Source of the DNA: Trachythela sp. YZ-2020
Lineage: Eukaryota > Cnidaria > Anthozoa > Malacalcyonacea > Clavulariidae
Assembly: GCA_016169945.1 (NCBI GenBank)
Contig: JADLSH010000158.1
Coordinates: forward strand, 655,001-719,000
Reading direction: 5' to 3'
Length of the DNA stretch: 64,000 nt
Below, in pieces: positions 22,176 to 34,515 of this stretch (positions within the stretch are counted from its first letter, which is position 1; every line of letters starts with the position of its first letter). The notes beneath the pieces were generated by a model that had not been told where the DNA came from, ran no database searches, and worked only from the letters and a program-made list of their open reading frames with translations. The translations under genes and the position numbers were made by a program.

Positions 22176-22735
22176 ACTTTAACTGACTGAGCCTGCACGG
22201 CAGACAGTCTGCCCGCGGGGGAGCACCCAAAAGGCGGGCGAGGAGAACTGAGGAGGCGCCAGGCAGCCAGGCTACCTGATCTAGAAAAATTCAAAAAAGA
22301 GAGTACACTGTTATTTTCAGGGAGTTATTTTAACTCCAAAAACGGGGGTTAGCAAAAAAGGTTCAAAATAATCCGTTTTTTGGAGTTACAAATAACTCCA
22401 TTTCTGGGGTTAAAATTTAACTCCACTTTTGGAGTTACAATAACTCTCATTTCGGAGTCAATACAAATAACTCCATTTCTGGGGTTTACTAGAATTACTA
22501 GTCGTAACTCCAAAAGAGGAGTTAGATTTGATTAACCCCCCGAAGAGAGTTAATCTGGCATACTAATTAGCTCGCCAAAATCCGTAACCCCAATAAAGGA
22601 GTTATTTTAACTCGAAATATGGGGTTACAATTTTAACTCCCCCAAAAAGGAGTAATAGGAGAGTTAAAATAACTCCCTGAAAATAAAGATTAATAAAGAT
22701 TTAAATAGCAACGCGTCTAATAGCAAATACATACA
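22176..22735 (+). repeat. Direct repeat copy 2, split by a MITE
   Basis: It matches copy 1 at 22176-22300 and again at 22688-22735. The gap is filled by the TAACTCC-rich element, so copy 1 acts as the empty site. Confidence 0.8.
22311..22687. mobile_element. MITE with internal TAACTCC/GGAGTTA array
   Basis: Terminal inverted repeats of about 26 bp: TTATTTTCAGGGAGTTATTT at the left, AAATAACTCCCTGAAAATAA at the right. The interior consists largely of TAACTCC or GGAGTTA motifs at irregular 15-40-bp spacing in both orientations. Its insertion splits a duplicated segment. An extra GAGTACACTG at the left border may be part of the element. Confidence 0.85.
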
Positions 22736-23042
22736 TTAACATCCAACATCCGCGACTGATTCATTTACGATTTATAATATAAAAGAACGAATACGCAAAG
22801 AATATATAGATAATGCATATTAGAATAGTAAAAATAATACTTTTGCCGTGTAGTCATATATTTCCAAAATAGATATATAAAAATAAACGACAGTAAATTC
22901 ATTAACAACATATAAAAAGTACATGTGATTTTTTCTCATCTTTATCATCGTAACCAAAAGCTTCATTCAAAGATGAATCCATTTTTTCCTTCGCTAAAAC
23001 TCGCTTATCACGGTCGTGATACTCATGCGTTTGCTTATCGTA

Positions 23043-24135
23043 CAGGGGCCGGTTGTACGAAAGGCGTTTCTGCATTTCGCTTCAAAGACTTTCGGCTTCT
23101 TTATGCGAATGCAATAGCAAATACTGCATGTGAGTTGCGTTGTCTTGTCAGTTTTATGACTGAATATTTTGTTCCTTGACCTTGCACTAGATTCAAAATA
23201 GTTTTACTGTCGATGCAATGGAAGTGTTGATAAAATATTGCATCTATTCTTTTCCTCAAGTTGATCAATACATTTGCTCAAAAATTGCTCAACTTCCTGT
23301 GTGTGTGAATCGACCAATGGCGTCTCATTTCAGTGATTGATTGACCAATTGGGAACAAGTATGCTAGTAAACAGGAAGTTGAGCAATTTTTGAGCAAATG
23401 TATTGATCAAGTTGAGGAAAAGAATTGATGCAATATTTTATCAACACTTCCATTGCATCGACAGTAAGAACATTTTCTCACAAGTTTTGATTGGCTTATG
23501 AAAGCCATTAAGCAAGCGAACAAAGATTTTTCGTTTTCGGCGTCTCGTTGTCTGTTTATTTGTACACTTTTTTTGGCTTTCCAAAGGCAAAGTTGTGTCT
23601 TCATACACTAATTCGTTGTTTGTTTTTAAAAATAACTAAAAGTTGGAATTTTACTTACTGCTTGTTTTCAAAAGGAAAGAGAAAAAAAGCCAGAATACTG
23701 AACTCGTTTAAACCGACTGACACCGGCATGAAAATAAAATACATTACAACGAAGACATTGCATTGCTAGTTACCTTGGCTCCGTGAATTTTGAGACCATG
23801 AGGACTCAAGAGAAGTCAAAAGTGAGTTTTTATCCTTATTTGATATTGGAAAGGGACTCCCCAACAGGGTTTTTGCATTTTCATTACAATCTGACCCTCT
23901 TTCATGCGAAATATTCATTGTTTTTCTTGACTGATCTTCGAATTAATCCGCCGGATAGCGACTTAAACGACCTCAAGACACCGTTTAAATTTATCCACCG
24001 TTTAACAAAATTTAACCAGTGGATAGCGCTAAACGGACTTCGTACAACGCGATTTCTCGAGCGTTTAAATTTTATCCGGCGGATAGCGAGTTAAACGGTG
24101 GATAGGACTTAAACGCCTTTCGTACAACCGGCCCC
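23043..24135. mobile_element. GGGGCCGGTT-family element, 1.1 kb, with nested foldback
   Basis: TIRs of about 25 bp: GGGGCCGGTTGTACGAAAGG at the left and CCTTTCGTACAACCGGCCCC at the right, followed inward by GTTTAAAC-type and GGATAGCG motifs near the right end. Open frames inside (for example 23783-24094) look incidental. A palindromic element is nested at 23204-23467. Confidence 0.8.
23204..23467. mobile_element. Palindromic foldback element with about 100-bp arms
   Basis: The arms at 23204-23303 and 23368-23467 are nearly perfect inverted copies (TTACTGTCGATGCAATGGAA outward, GCTCAACTTCCTGT at the inner edge), separated by about 64 bp. It lies inside the GGGGCCGGTT element. No clear target duplication was found. 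Confidence 0.85.
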
Positions 24136-24640
24136 AGTTGCGGATATTTATACCACTCAGAAATTAGTAGTGATGTTTCATTGTCTGTAAACGCTCTCCT
24201 TTTTTCTTCACATTTTTTTGGGCAGGATTCTCAACAATTTCTAATTCTTTGCTAGCATTTTCTTCCGAAATAAGTGCTGCGGCCATTTTTTTTAAATAGT
24301 AAAATTTTTAATTTTTCAACGCGCTTCATGTAGTAGTCATAGCAACCTACGATAAATCGTAAAAATCTGTACCTTTGCTACAGATTTTTCTCACGATTTT
24401 TCGAGTTGGGATATTGTGTCGTCATCTTTATGCAATATTTGTTTCTTAAAGTGGCCACCTGCCCTTATTGTACGGGCACTTTGAAGAAAATACGTTCTTA
24501 CTTAGGAGAACATCGACCGCTTAGCAGAATTTATTATATCCCTGCCCAGGGGCGGTCTGAGCTTATTGAACATAGGTAGCACAGATTAAACAAGGGTTGC
24601 AACATACCAATACTGCCGCCAAAAGTGCCATAAAGTGCAC
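24136..24640. other. Unassigned sequence
   Basis: AT-rich sequence with no gene or repeat that I could support. Confidence 0.35.
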
Positions 24641-26990
24641 CATTAGGATAGAATAGGATAGGATAACTTTATTTAAACTGGCTTGCCTCATCAACTACAT
24701 AGCTGGTATTCCTGGGGGGCCTGTATTGAAAATAACGGAAAAGTAACAATACATAAAAATAGAAAAATACAAACAATAGCATGCAATTATGTCTAGGAAT
24801 ATCACTCGTGACCTACCTAGCTCTCACTCACTGATCACGACTGACTAATACTTCCATGTCAGTTTTTCTATCTCTCCTCTCTCTTAATTTACTGTCCTTC
24901 TTGCTTTCCATTCTCTCTTCTTTTTTCTATTCTATATTTCTGTTGTCCTGTTTGTACTGTCATGTCTAATGGCGAGCACCATGCATGGAACCTGATCTCG
25001 TTTGTGCTTCGCCACTTTTGGCACCTTCTTACATAGTGTTATGTTTCTATATTAGCCTGTGTTAGTTATGTACATGAGTAGTTATTTGTGTGCCAAATAG
25101 AGCTGTTAAATTAAATTAAATTAAAATTAATATTCAATTGTCCTAGAGTCCGCCGAATCAATGTCACCAATACACAATGCATTTTAGACTATGCCGCGCC
25201 CATTTGATGCCTCCAGATATGGAGCTTAAAACTAGTAAGGGAAGAGGTCTCTTTCACATTGGCAGGCAGTTTATTGTACTGGTGTGGTCCATTAAACCTT
25301 GGTAAATGAAGGTCTTTCTTTCTTCTTGTATTATAACTATAAATATTGCAATTTTGAAGTAGGATGTTGGACAAACTACTAGGTACAAGATCGTTTAAGC
25401 ACTTATAGACCAAAATACAGGCATGCATCGATCTTCTTTTTTCTAAACTCATCCACTTTAAAGTTTCGAGCGAGCCGGCAGTTGATGTACGTTGAAGGAT
25501 TATGCGAGCAGCCCGATTTTGGAAGCGTTGGAGTTCTTGATTGCATCCCTCAGAAAGCTTAGACCAGGTCACGTTACAATAGTAAAACACCGGTAGTATT
25601 AGACCATTATAGAATGATTGCGCGGCTTCTAGAGTCAACATTATCTTATTCTGGTCAACAGCTTCAGTCTAGCACTTATCTTCAGATATACTTCTTCAAC
25701 GTGCTCTTTCCAATTTAATTGTTCATCTAGAACTACTCCCAGATATGTAAATTTAGAGACACGAGTCAGCTTATGCTCCTGGAGATAGATGTTAAATTCA
25801 AGAGCACTGTCCAGTTTTTGCCTAGTACCAAATAACATAGATTTAGTTTTTGACTTATTTAGAACCAATTTATTGTATTTTAACCAAGAAACTAATCTAG
25901 CTAATAAAATCATTTTGTAATGTCTCCTGAATTCCAATTACAGACTTATCTGAGTAATATATCATGGTGTCATCAGCATGCATACTCACACGACAGTTTA
26001 AAAGGCAGTGAGGAAGATCGTACGTTTATGTATAAAATGAATAATAGGGGACCACGTAGGGGGGCCTGAAGTACACCATACTCAATATTCGTTCGGTCTG
26101 AAAGTTCTTGACAATATTTTACTCTTTGCATCCTTGATGTTAAATAATTCCGAAACCATTCCAAACTATCTCCTCTTATTCCATGATCTTCTAATTTATG
26201 GAGGAGGCAACTTAGATCTACAAGATCAAAGGCCTTTTTTTAGATTGACAAAAACAGCGCCAGAAAGTTTTTGACTATCCATATCATAAATAATTCTATC
26301 AGGTAGGGATATTATGGTGGTATGAGTTGAGTGACCTTTTCGAAAGCCTGATTGGTGATCCGAAAGAATGTTCATTTCTGTAATAAAATCAAGCAATTGC
26401 ATTTGAATGGCCCTTTCCATGATCTGTGACACAATTGGAAGTACTGATATAGGGCGATAGTTGTTTACATCGTTTTTCTTGCTATGTTTGTGGACAGGAA
26501 TCATTTTGGCCTCCTTCCAGTCGGATGGAATCTAACCAGTAATGATGGTTAAATTTATTAAATAAGTGATGGTGGAGCACTCCGAGCTCGACAGGCTTAG
26601 ATGTAGACGTAGGGTTAATATATATATTACCTTTCCTTTCTTATAAAGTGTTTTTATTCGATCTAAAATTACAGTAAACAATAACTAATGTAGGCCTATT
26701 ACTCTACGGTTTATTAACGTCAGCGTAACAAATGGACTTTGCCATGCTATAATTGGCCCAGCCTCTCTGATTAATCTGTCAGTAATACCATCTAGCCAGT
26801 AGCTTTGGTCTGGTTAATTTTATTTAATTGATCTTCAACAAAGGAGATGGGAATTTGCTGTATCACAAAATTTTCAGGAATTCTCGGTGTTAGGATATCC
26901 GGCATACTTCCAAATCTGAAATATTGGAAGTTTGCCGTTGGGTATGCATTGTTCAGGTTTAACAGGTTGATAAGGACAACTTCCTTGCCT
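24641..26990 (-). mobile_element. LINE C: degraded non-LTR retrotransposon
   Basis: Read leftward: linker (about 26940-26820, FVIQQIPISFVEDQL), RT start (26504-26226, MIPVHKHSKK, NNYRPISVLPIVSQ, SGFRKGHSTHT, VFVNLKKG), then about 26164-25973, 25937-25641 (WLKYNKLVLNKSKTK, SKFTYLGVVLDE) and 25641-25189 (FYNGLILPVFYYCNVTW, RFQNRAARII). Frameshifts are many. The catalytic block falls in a poorly preserved stretch near 25.95 kb. The 3-prime tail is a TATCC-type repeat (AGGATA repeats at 24645-24665). Confidence 0.85.
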
Positions 26991-28086
26991 ATATATAAAT
27001 TCAGGCATTAAAATGGCAACAACAATTTATATACAAGAACTGAAGAACTGTAAATTATCTAAAAACTGCTTCAACTGACAATATTTTTAAACACACAATT
27101 AAAGTCTGAGTGCTGAAATGTTTTGTAATGTCTGCAGTTGAAATATTTACTGTTTATAGCATCAGTTGTGATATAATATTTACGCATTCTCAATATATAA
27201 TTTTGAAATTTTCTGTGTAAGGTAGCTGGCGAAACACAGAGGAGTATAAAAAGTAGGAAAAAGTTTAATTAATCTTACCAGTGAGAAGTAATATTGAATT
27301 ATGACATCCACAAGCAGAACAAAAAGTCACTTCTTTCTTGATGTTGTATTAAAAACAAGCAAAGTGGGTGAAAATATCAAGAACCTGGGGGTGAAGGATG
27401 CCGTTGGAGGCTTAGGATCGTGGTTTGTCAGTGGTAATTACCATGGACAAAAGGAACCCTGTGGCGTCAGCAAAGGGAAAAATCCGCCATCTTTTTGCTG
27501 ACACTTTCTGCCTGGCTGACACAGTGAACTCTAAGTAAACTGGAATGACAAGTCAGGGGGGATTGAAGCCGTGCTCTGTAGGTAGTGGCAGTCCTTTTTT
27601 ACAAATTTATTTGAAAAATATAGTTTTTAAATCTACAAATTTTGTCACTTTGACTTTCATTTACGCCTTCCTTTTTCACCTTAGAGCACACTAGGACAAT
27701 TTAAATTTTTACCCAAGACCTTATGATAAACATAATGTGTGCAGTTACTGAAATAATCCAGGAACAAAACATAATTTATCAAAAAACCGCGCGAATATTG
27801 TTGGTTTTTCTGAGTTTTTGGGTCTCCGGATAGAGTTCGGATAAATGACAATGTAATTTATGTCGAAGAATATTAGATGTCAAGCATGCAGTAACCTATT
27901 TTTAACAGTTAAAATAAGGATTATATAAGCTAGCTCAGTCGCCATATTCAAAGTGCTCATTAATGACTGAATGGCCAACAACAACAAGGCGTGAAGCCGA
28001 AAATAACACCACTTGAAAATCGTCAATTTTGTTATTAGTTAGAAGGGTTAAAGTAAGGACTAAAAGCGCAAGATAAAAAGCAATAC
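26991..28086. other. Unassigned AT-rich sequence
   Basis: No gene supported. A 66-codon frame at 27301 (+) has no motif. Confidence 0.35.
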
Positions 28087-28888
28087 CTGGGGCCGGTTGT
28101 ATAAAAATGTAGTTAAAGTTAACTATAGTTAGCGTTAACTACCGTAGTTAAATCCTTAACTATAATTAGTTAACTACAGGACTTAACTGCGTTGCACAAA
28201 ACGTAGTTAGTCGGGTAGTTAACTAATCACACAGTTAACTGCGCGTGGGGTTCGTGTGGGGTGATTAAACATGAAATAACACAAAGTAAGCACTGATTAG
28301 CAACCGCTGACAAGCATTTTGAAAACGACTGCGGACTCATACCAAAAATGGCGGTATTTTGATTCAAAATATTGAAAAATATGCAAGAAAAGATTAGAAA
28401 ACAAAACATAAAGACCAATAAAGTCTACGAAAAAGGCGTATTTACCATGAAAGTCAAACTGCAGTTCTTTGGTAAAAACGACATTGTTTTTCTTTGTTAT
28501 GGGTCGCCTCTCGTCATCGATAAATCTTCCTATGCAAAAAATATATTCCGTTTCGTCGAAAAGACCAAAATTATAGCGTTTTAAAAGCTCACGAGTATCA
28601 GAAAAACCTTTCTAGGGAAGATGATGATTGAAAACCCTCGGTAAGCGTTGCTTTTAGTATTTTTTGACTGATTAAAGTTCATCACTCCTACAAAACGCCA
28701 TATTTAACTGCGCTTTGGGAAGTTAACTATGCCCTTGAGCATAGTTAACTTTAACTACTTTTTAACTGCAGTTAACGCTAACTAGGTTTTTATACAACCG
28801 ACTTAACTACGTGGTTAAAGTTAACTACCATTTAACTAGAAAATGGGTAGTTAAAACGTAGTTAAGAGTTTTATACAACCGGCCCCTG
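28087..28888. mobile_element. GGGGCCGGTT-family element, 0.8 kb
   Basis: Left end GGGGCCGGTTGTATAAAA, right end TTTTATACAACCGGCCCC. Both flanks are packed with AGTTAACTA / GTAGTTAA motifs. An internal TTTTTATACAACCGACTTAA near 28790 looks like a duplicated terminus. Confidence 0.85.
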
Positions 28889-30106
28889 GAGTATAGTGCA
28901 AAATCAATTTGGGGACTACCGAAGTGTTTTATAGTATATTTTTTCTGAGTTAAAGAGCAAAGTTTGCTTCGGTACGTTCAAACATTTGTCATTTTCCCAC
29001 ATCCCCCTCATTTTCAGTCAAAACTAATCCGAAAACCACATTTGAATCCCAAACATTAAAGTCTTCTAATGTAAAAGTATCTTTCTTGCACAAAAACAAA
29101 CTTTTGACAGAATTTTCGAATTGCCGACATTTTAATTGTGGATTGATTCAAAATTCAGGAGATAAAGTTACATAGCTGGGAGATGGCTTTCATGCTCTTC
29201 GAGTATCTATTTTCATTCGTGGATTACTACAACTCGTGCTGTTCGTCTCATGAGTCCCAAAATTGGCATGAACGTAAACCGGTAACCAAGAACTATAAAA
29301 AAATAGCTTTTTAAATAGACAAACTTTATTCTGTCAAAAGGATGAGGGTAGATAAACGTGCTACTGCATACCAGTGATTTCGAAGAAACTATGTCACGTA
29401 TTTGACATAGTATAAAAAATGGGATATGGGCTCAAATTTTGCTTTTTGCAATCCGAAAAAAGGTAGGAAAACTAGTTACACTATATGGGGTTTCTATTTA
29501 TATAAAGTATTTTTTAGAAGGGTCAAAATTTTTCCGAGAGAAAATCATAGTTTCTACCGAAAAACTGTTTTTTGGATTGAAGGTCCAAGGACCCCTCCTT
29601 GTATAGAAGCATTTGCGGATTCCTAAAAACCTTGACTTTTCCTCAAAAAAATAAATAACAAATTTCGTTTTGCCTTTGTTTGTTGTGCAATATAAACATG
29701 ATTTTTTGCATATAAAAATTGCGCCTAGTAGCGAAATCTTGGATTATGTTTGCTATATTGGCTATTTGTTTGCTTTTGGTGACCAAAGTTTGAGGTTCCA
29801 TGATTTCCAAAGTTTGCGAAGTACCCAGCTACTTGTTTGCTGTAGTTTAAAGGTTTTATGTGCTGATTAATGTGGCTCGATATAGTAATCCCAAAAACTT
29901 TATTCAAGAATCGCGAATACAAAAGTTCATACTATATGAACAATCCCGCCTGACCATTTGTGCGCGAGATTATTAACGAAAGAACTTACAAAATGATCTG
30001 ACGTGAGCAGTTGCTCGCGCCATCTCGCGTCATTGCGCGTGTTATATACCGTTTCATGTCAATTGTTGACGTCATTAAAAACTTCCATATTTGAAAAACA
30101 ATGCGC
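28889..30106. other. Unassigned AT-rich sequence
   Basis: No gene or clear repeat recognised. Confidence 0.35.
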
Positions 30107-33100
30107 TATATGTATGTATGTATGTATCTATAAACTTTATTTCAACACGGAAATCTCATCATTACATAAATAATGCTCTTCCTGAGAGCCGTGCACATAT
30201 ACAAATATATAGATCTATGTAAATATAGTAAGAAAAGAAAGAAAAGGAAAACAAAGAAGAAACTAGATTTTACAATAACTTGAATGATTAACTATATTAC
30301 ATATATACAATAAAAGCATCAGAGACTAAGAGAATCTCGTATATCATTAGAAACCTTCGTTTTGAATGCAATGACATCCTCAGTTGATTTGGTGTCATCA
30401 CTTAGAGAATTCCAGGTAACCGCTCCACTGTATGCTAGACAATTTTTCATAAAGTTTGTGTTAGGTTTTGGAAGGGAAAAATTCACCTGGCTGCCCCTTA
30501 CATTGTAGTCATGCATTAGATTCCTTCTGGAAAATTGTGATGTTAGATACATAGGTGCATCATTATTTGCTATTTTATGCATTAGTAATACCTTATTCAA
30601 ATGCCACCTATGTTCCAACGTAAGCCAGCCTAATTTTTCTAAGATCTAATATCATAACGCCCAGCACGATTTTGCAATTTCTGAAGTTTCTCCTTAGAAC
30701 CCTTATTACAGTTATCCCACACCGATGAACAGTAGTCGAAATGCGGTTGTACAATTGCATAATATACTTTCTTAAATGCGTCTACCGGGACAAAATCACG
30801 GATTTGTCTCAAGGCACTAAGGTCGCTCTTTACCTTCTTAACAGTATTACTTATATGGTCATGCCAGCTAAGACATTCATCAACGGTAACACCTAGAATT
30901 TTCTTGTGTTTAACTCTTTTCAGTTTAACATTTCCTATGAATAATGAAGGTTCCCTACTTAAGTTTCTAATTCGTTGGACTGAGCCAATGATCATATATT
31001 CGCTTTTGACAATATTGAGACTAAGATGATTGGCTCTCAGCCAAATGCACAAATTTTGTGGATCTTCATTAATTCTGTTTTCCATCAGGTTAAAATTTTC
31101 GTTTCCCATAGTAATGCTGGTGTCATCTGCATACATATTTGGTGTTGTATGAGCGAGACAGCGCGGAAGATCATTAATCAAGATCAGAAACAGGAGCGGG
31201 CCTAGTATCGATCCCTGTGGTACACCACATTTTATTATACCTGGATTTGAAAGAATCCCATTTATAAAGCATTTTTGGCTCATATTAGAAAGATATGATT
31301 GGATCCATTTTAATTCATCACCAATGAATCCGTAATACTGCAATTTATTCAACAAGATAGTGTGGTCCACAGTATCGAAGGCTTTCTTAAGGTCAACAAA
31401 GACAGCTATGTTCAGGTTCCCTTCGTCCATGTTATTGAACCAAAACATAGTATCTTTATGTAAAGCCGTCAAAGTAGAGTGTCGAGGTCTGAAACCCGAC
31501 TGATTTTGTGACAATAAGTTATTATCACTTAAATATTCATAGAATTGTTTAAAAACGATTTTCTCAAAAACATTAGCTATTACTGACAACACAGATGTTG
31601 GTCTATAATTATTTGCATCCGATCGTTCTCCGCTCTTAAAACTTGGGGCTACCCTTGCACTTTTTAGGTCATCAGGAAAGATACCACTTATTAAAGATTT
31701 ATTAAAAATAATTGAAAGAGACTCTGATATGATACCTGCAACACCCTTGATCACGTTACATGGTATTTTATCTAGGCCAGATGCCTTTTTAGAGCGGATA
31801 TCCCTTATAGCAGCCGCAACCTGACCAGCACCAATGTGCTTAAAATTGAATTTACTTGTACTTTGATTCACATAAGTGCAAGGATTTAAAGTTGTACTCG
31901 GAATCTCACGGGCGAGGTCCGGTCCCAATTTAATAAAATGTTCTTAAAGTTTTCAGCTATAAGTTTCTTATCACTTATAATACCCAATTCGTTTTTTAAA
32001 ATATTTACATTAGTCCCTTTTATAGGTCTATTCAAAAGGTTATTTAGCAATTTCCACGTTTTTTTTGGTGTTGCCTTTATTCGCCTCAAGGTTTTGAACA
32101 AAGTAATTTCTTTTGCATGTTTTTAGCTTATTATTAACCTTGTTCCTCAGTTTACGGTATTCAATCCAGTTTGCTTCAGAATGATTTTTGACAGCATGCT
32201 TTTTTAAATAATCCCTACGAAACATCATGTCTCTAATATCAGATGTAATCCACGGGGCATCACGATTTCTAACTCGTTTAGTTCTAATTGGTGCATGAGC
32301 ATCCAAAACTCTATTAAAAAATTCCTTCCACATTCGCCACATTTCGTTAGGATCATGAAATCTGTTGAACAGTTCCCATGGTATTTTTTGTAAATCTTCT
32401 GCAAATGCATTCATGTCAAAGGTTTTATAATTACGGGTCTCAATAATCATAGGTCGCTCGCGTGGTATTATCATACGACGCACTGCATATATCAAACTAT
32501 GGTCACTGATAGAAAGGTGGCATACTCCACTACTCCTTATACGATGAAACGCTGTTGTAACAAGGTGATCAATTAAAGTTTGAGTACTGCTTGTTATCCG
32601 TGTAGGTTGTTTAATAAGCTGAGTATACTGATATTCGTCATATAGAGAAGTAAGTTTTGATGTATGTGGAGTTTCATTTATCCCCAGGACATTACAATTG
32701 AAATCACTTAGTATTATAGATCCCTTTTCCTCCATTTCTAGCGACTGGAGATAGGTTTCAAATGTATCAAGAACATTCAATTCACTTGCAGAACCCCCCC
32801 CCCCCGTGTCTATTTCTATCCTTACGTACTATATTGTATCCTATTATTGAAATATCCTTGTCAGCAATTGTGCTGTCTAAACGCGTCTCGTTGATTGCTA
32901 AAATATCAAGAGTTTGACTGGACATGACCATTTTTAATTCATCTATGTGCCTTACAAGACTAGCAATATTAAGTGCCGCAATTTTGAAACCTTTCAGCGC
33001 TTTGATATTCGATAAAAGATCGCAATTGCTGGGAGATTTATCACACGCACTCTGACTATTTATTTCTGGATTTACATCAAGCATGCATGTATTATCTATT

Positions 33101-33285
33101 AATGGAGCAGTACCAAATAATTCGCTTTGCAGATTCTCCAAGCTCATCACTTCCTTGTCGTGTATGTTACACGATTTAGGTGAGCTCATTATTTTGTCTG
33201 GTGACCTATCTTCAAATTTTGCATGCTGTATTAAACCGCAAAAATCTTTCATTGTACCAAAAATAAGACAATTCTGTAAGGCCAA
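30107..33285 (-). mobile_element. LINE D: nearly full-length ORF2 of a Jockey/CR1-like LINE
   Basis: Endonuclease start in 33285-32782 (GFKIAALNIASLVRHIDEL, LAINETRLD, HGGGG), endonuclease end in 32780-32040 (GSIILSDFNCNVLG, LIDHLVTT, ISDHSLIYAVRR), then linker and RT in one long frame 31928-30639 ([77 protein letters not shown]) and the C-terminus in 30618-30319. A C12 run (32794-32805) marks a break where the centre of the endonuclease is missing. The tail is TACA repeats at 30107-30130. Several frameshifts; inactive. Confidence 0.9.
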
Positions 33286-33289
33286 AAAA

Positions 33290-34506
33290 ACTTTATCGAA
33301 GAAAACGACATTTTTGCCTTTTTCAAAAAAATGGCATTACAGAATTTTTTTATATTCTGTCTTGCAAGAAAATAATGCACGAAAAAAAATTGGGGGTCAC
33401 CGTGCTTCTTTTCCAACTACACGAGGCGATATGCTATTTTAGAGTGAATTTCGTACGCGTATGTTGCCATAGCAACGAACTATGTGTTACTAAAACTAAC
33501 ATAATTTGAAAGTAGAAACATCAAGATATTGGAAAACCCCGATAGCTGGTAAATAAAACCTAAAAGTACGGAGTTTAGAAATTTCAAAATGTTGAACACC
33601 TGAATTTTTGAAAACTGTGTCGAGCCACCTTAAGGTGGCTCCCTACATTTATAGTACAGTTTGAAACACGATCTATATAGATCAGACATCGTCCTCGCAT
33701 CCCACCCGTGGAATCTTCTTGACCCGGCAGAAATTTTTGAACAAGCCGCCGGAACTTTATAGCGAAGAAACCACAGGTTTTTCATTGGGATTTACCTATA
33801 GTTTTTTCACTGGACAACTGGGAATTGGTTTTGAACCACTGGCAAATCTGTTCCATAGTTATGACTGCAATTCAAACAAATTGCTGGCGAAAAAATGGGA
33901 TTCAATCACCCCCCTCCCACTCCCCCCCTTGCGCCTTTACAACCCTCATGCAAGCATGTATTAATTAGACATATAGTTTTCATACTCAAAATTGTCATTA
34001 TATCCTTTCAAATCATCATCATTCGCTTTGAAAGCTGCAGATAGCATGGGAAGAACAAGATCACTGGTATTTTTTTCTTGCAAACCAACAGGAACTAATC
34101 CAGTTAATTGCATGTACGTCACCATTCAACTGCATGCATGTACGTCATCATTCTCTGTCATTGTTTACGACAGTAGTTTTTGCAGCTAAAACTGTTAAGG
34201 TTAAGTTATAGAAGCTCTTTCTTCGTCGTGTCACCGTACTAGATTAAGCATTGCTTTTAAGTTCTCCAACATATTTCAGGTAGATTGTTGTTGCTATTAA
34301 TTATTACTACCAATTAAATACTAATTATTATTATTATTATTATTATTAATCCCTTCTTAGTGATTTTGGCGCTCCACCTGCATTTCGGTGCCCCCATTGA
34401 AACCATCGCTGGCGGGGAGCATGATCCCCCCAGCCACCACGCCACTGCTGGTTGGCTATAAGTTACTTGCCTTGATGAGAAAATGCAAACAAGTGATATG
34501 TTTACT
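33290..34506. other. Unassigned sequence with a short (ATT)n
   Basis: (ATT)n at about 34326-34348. No gene supported. Confidence 0.4.
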
Positions 34507-34515
34507 CTGGCTTTG

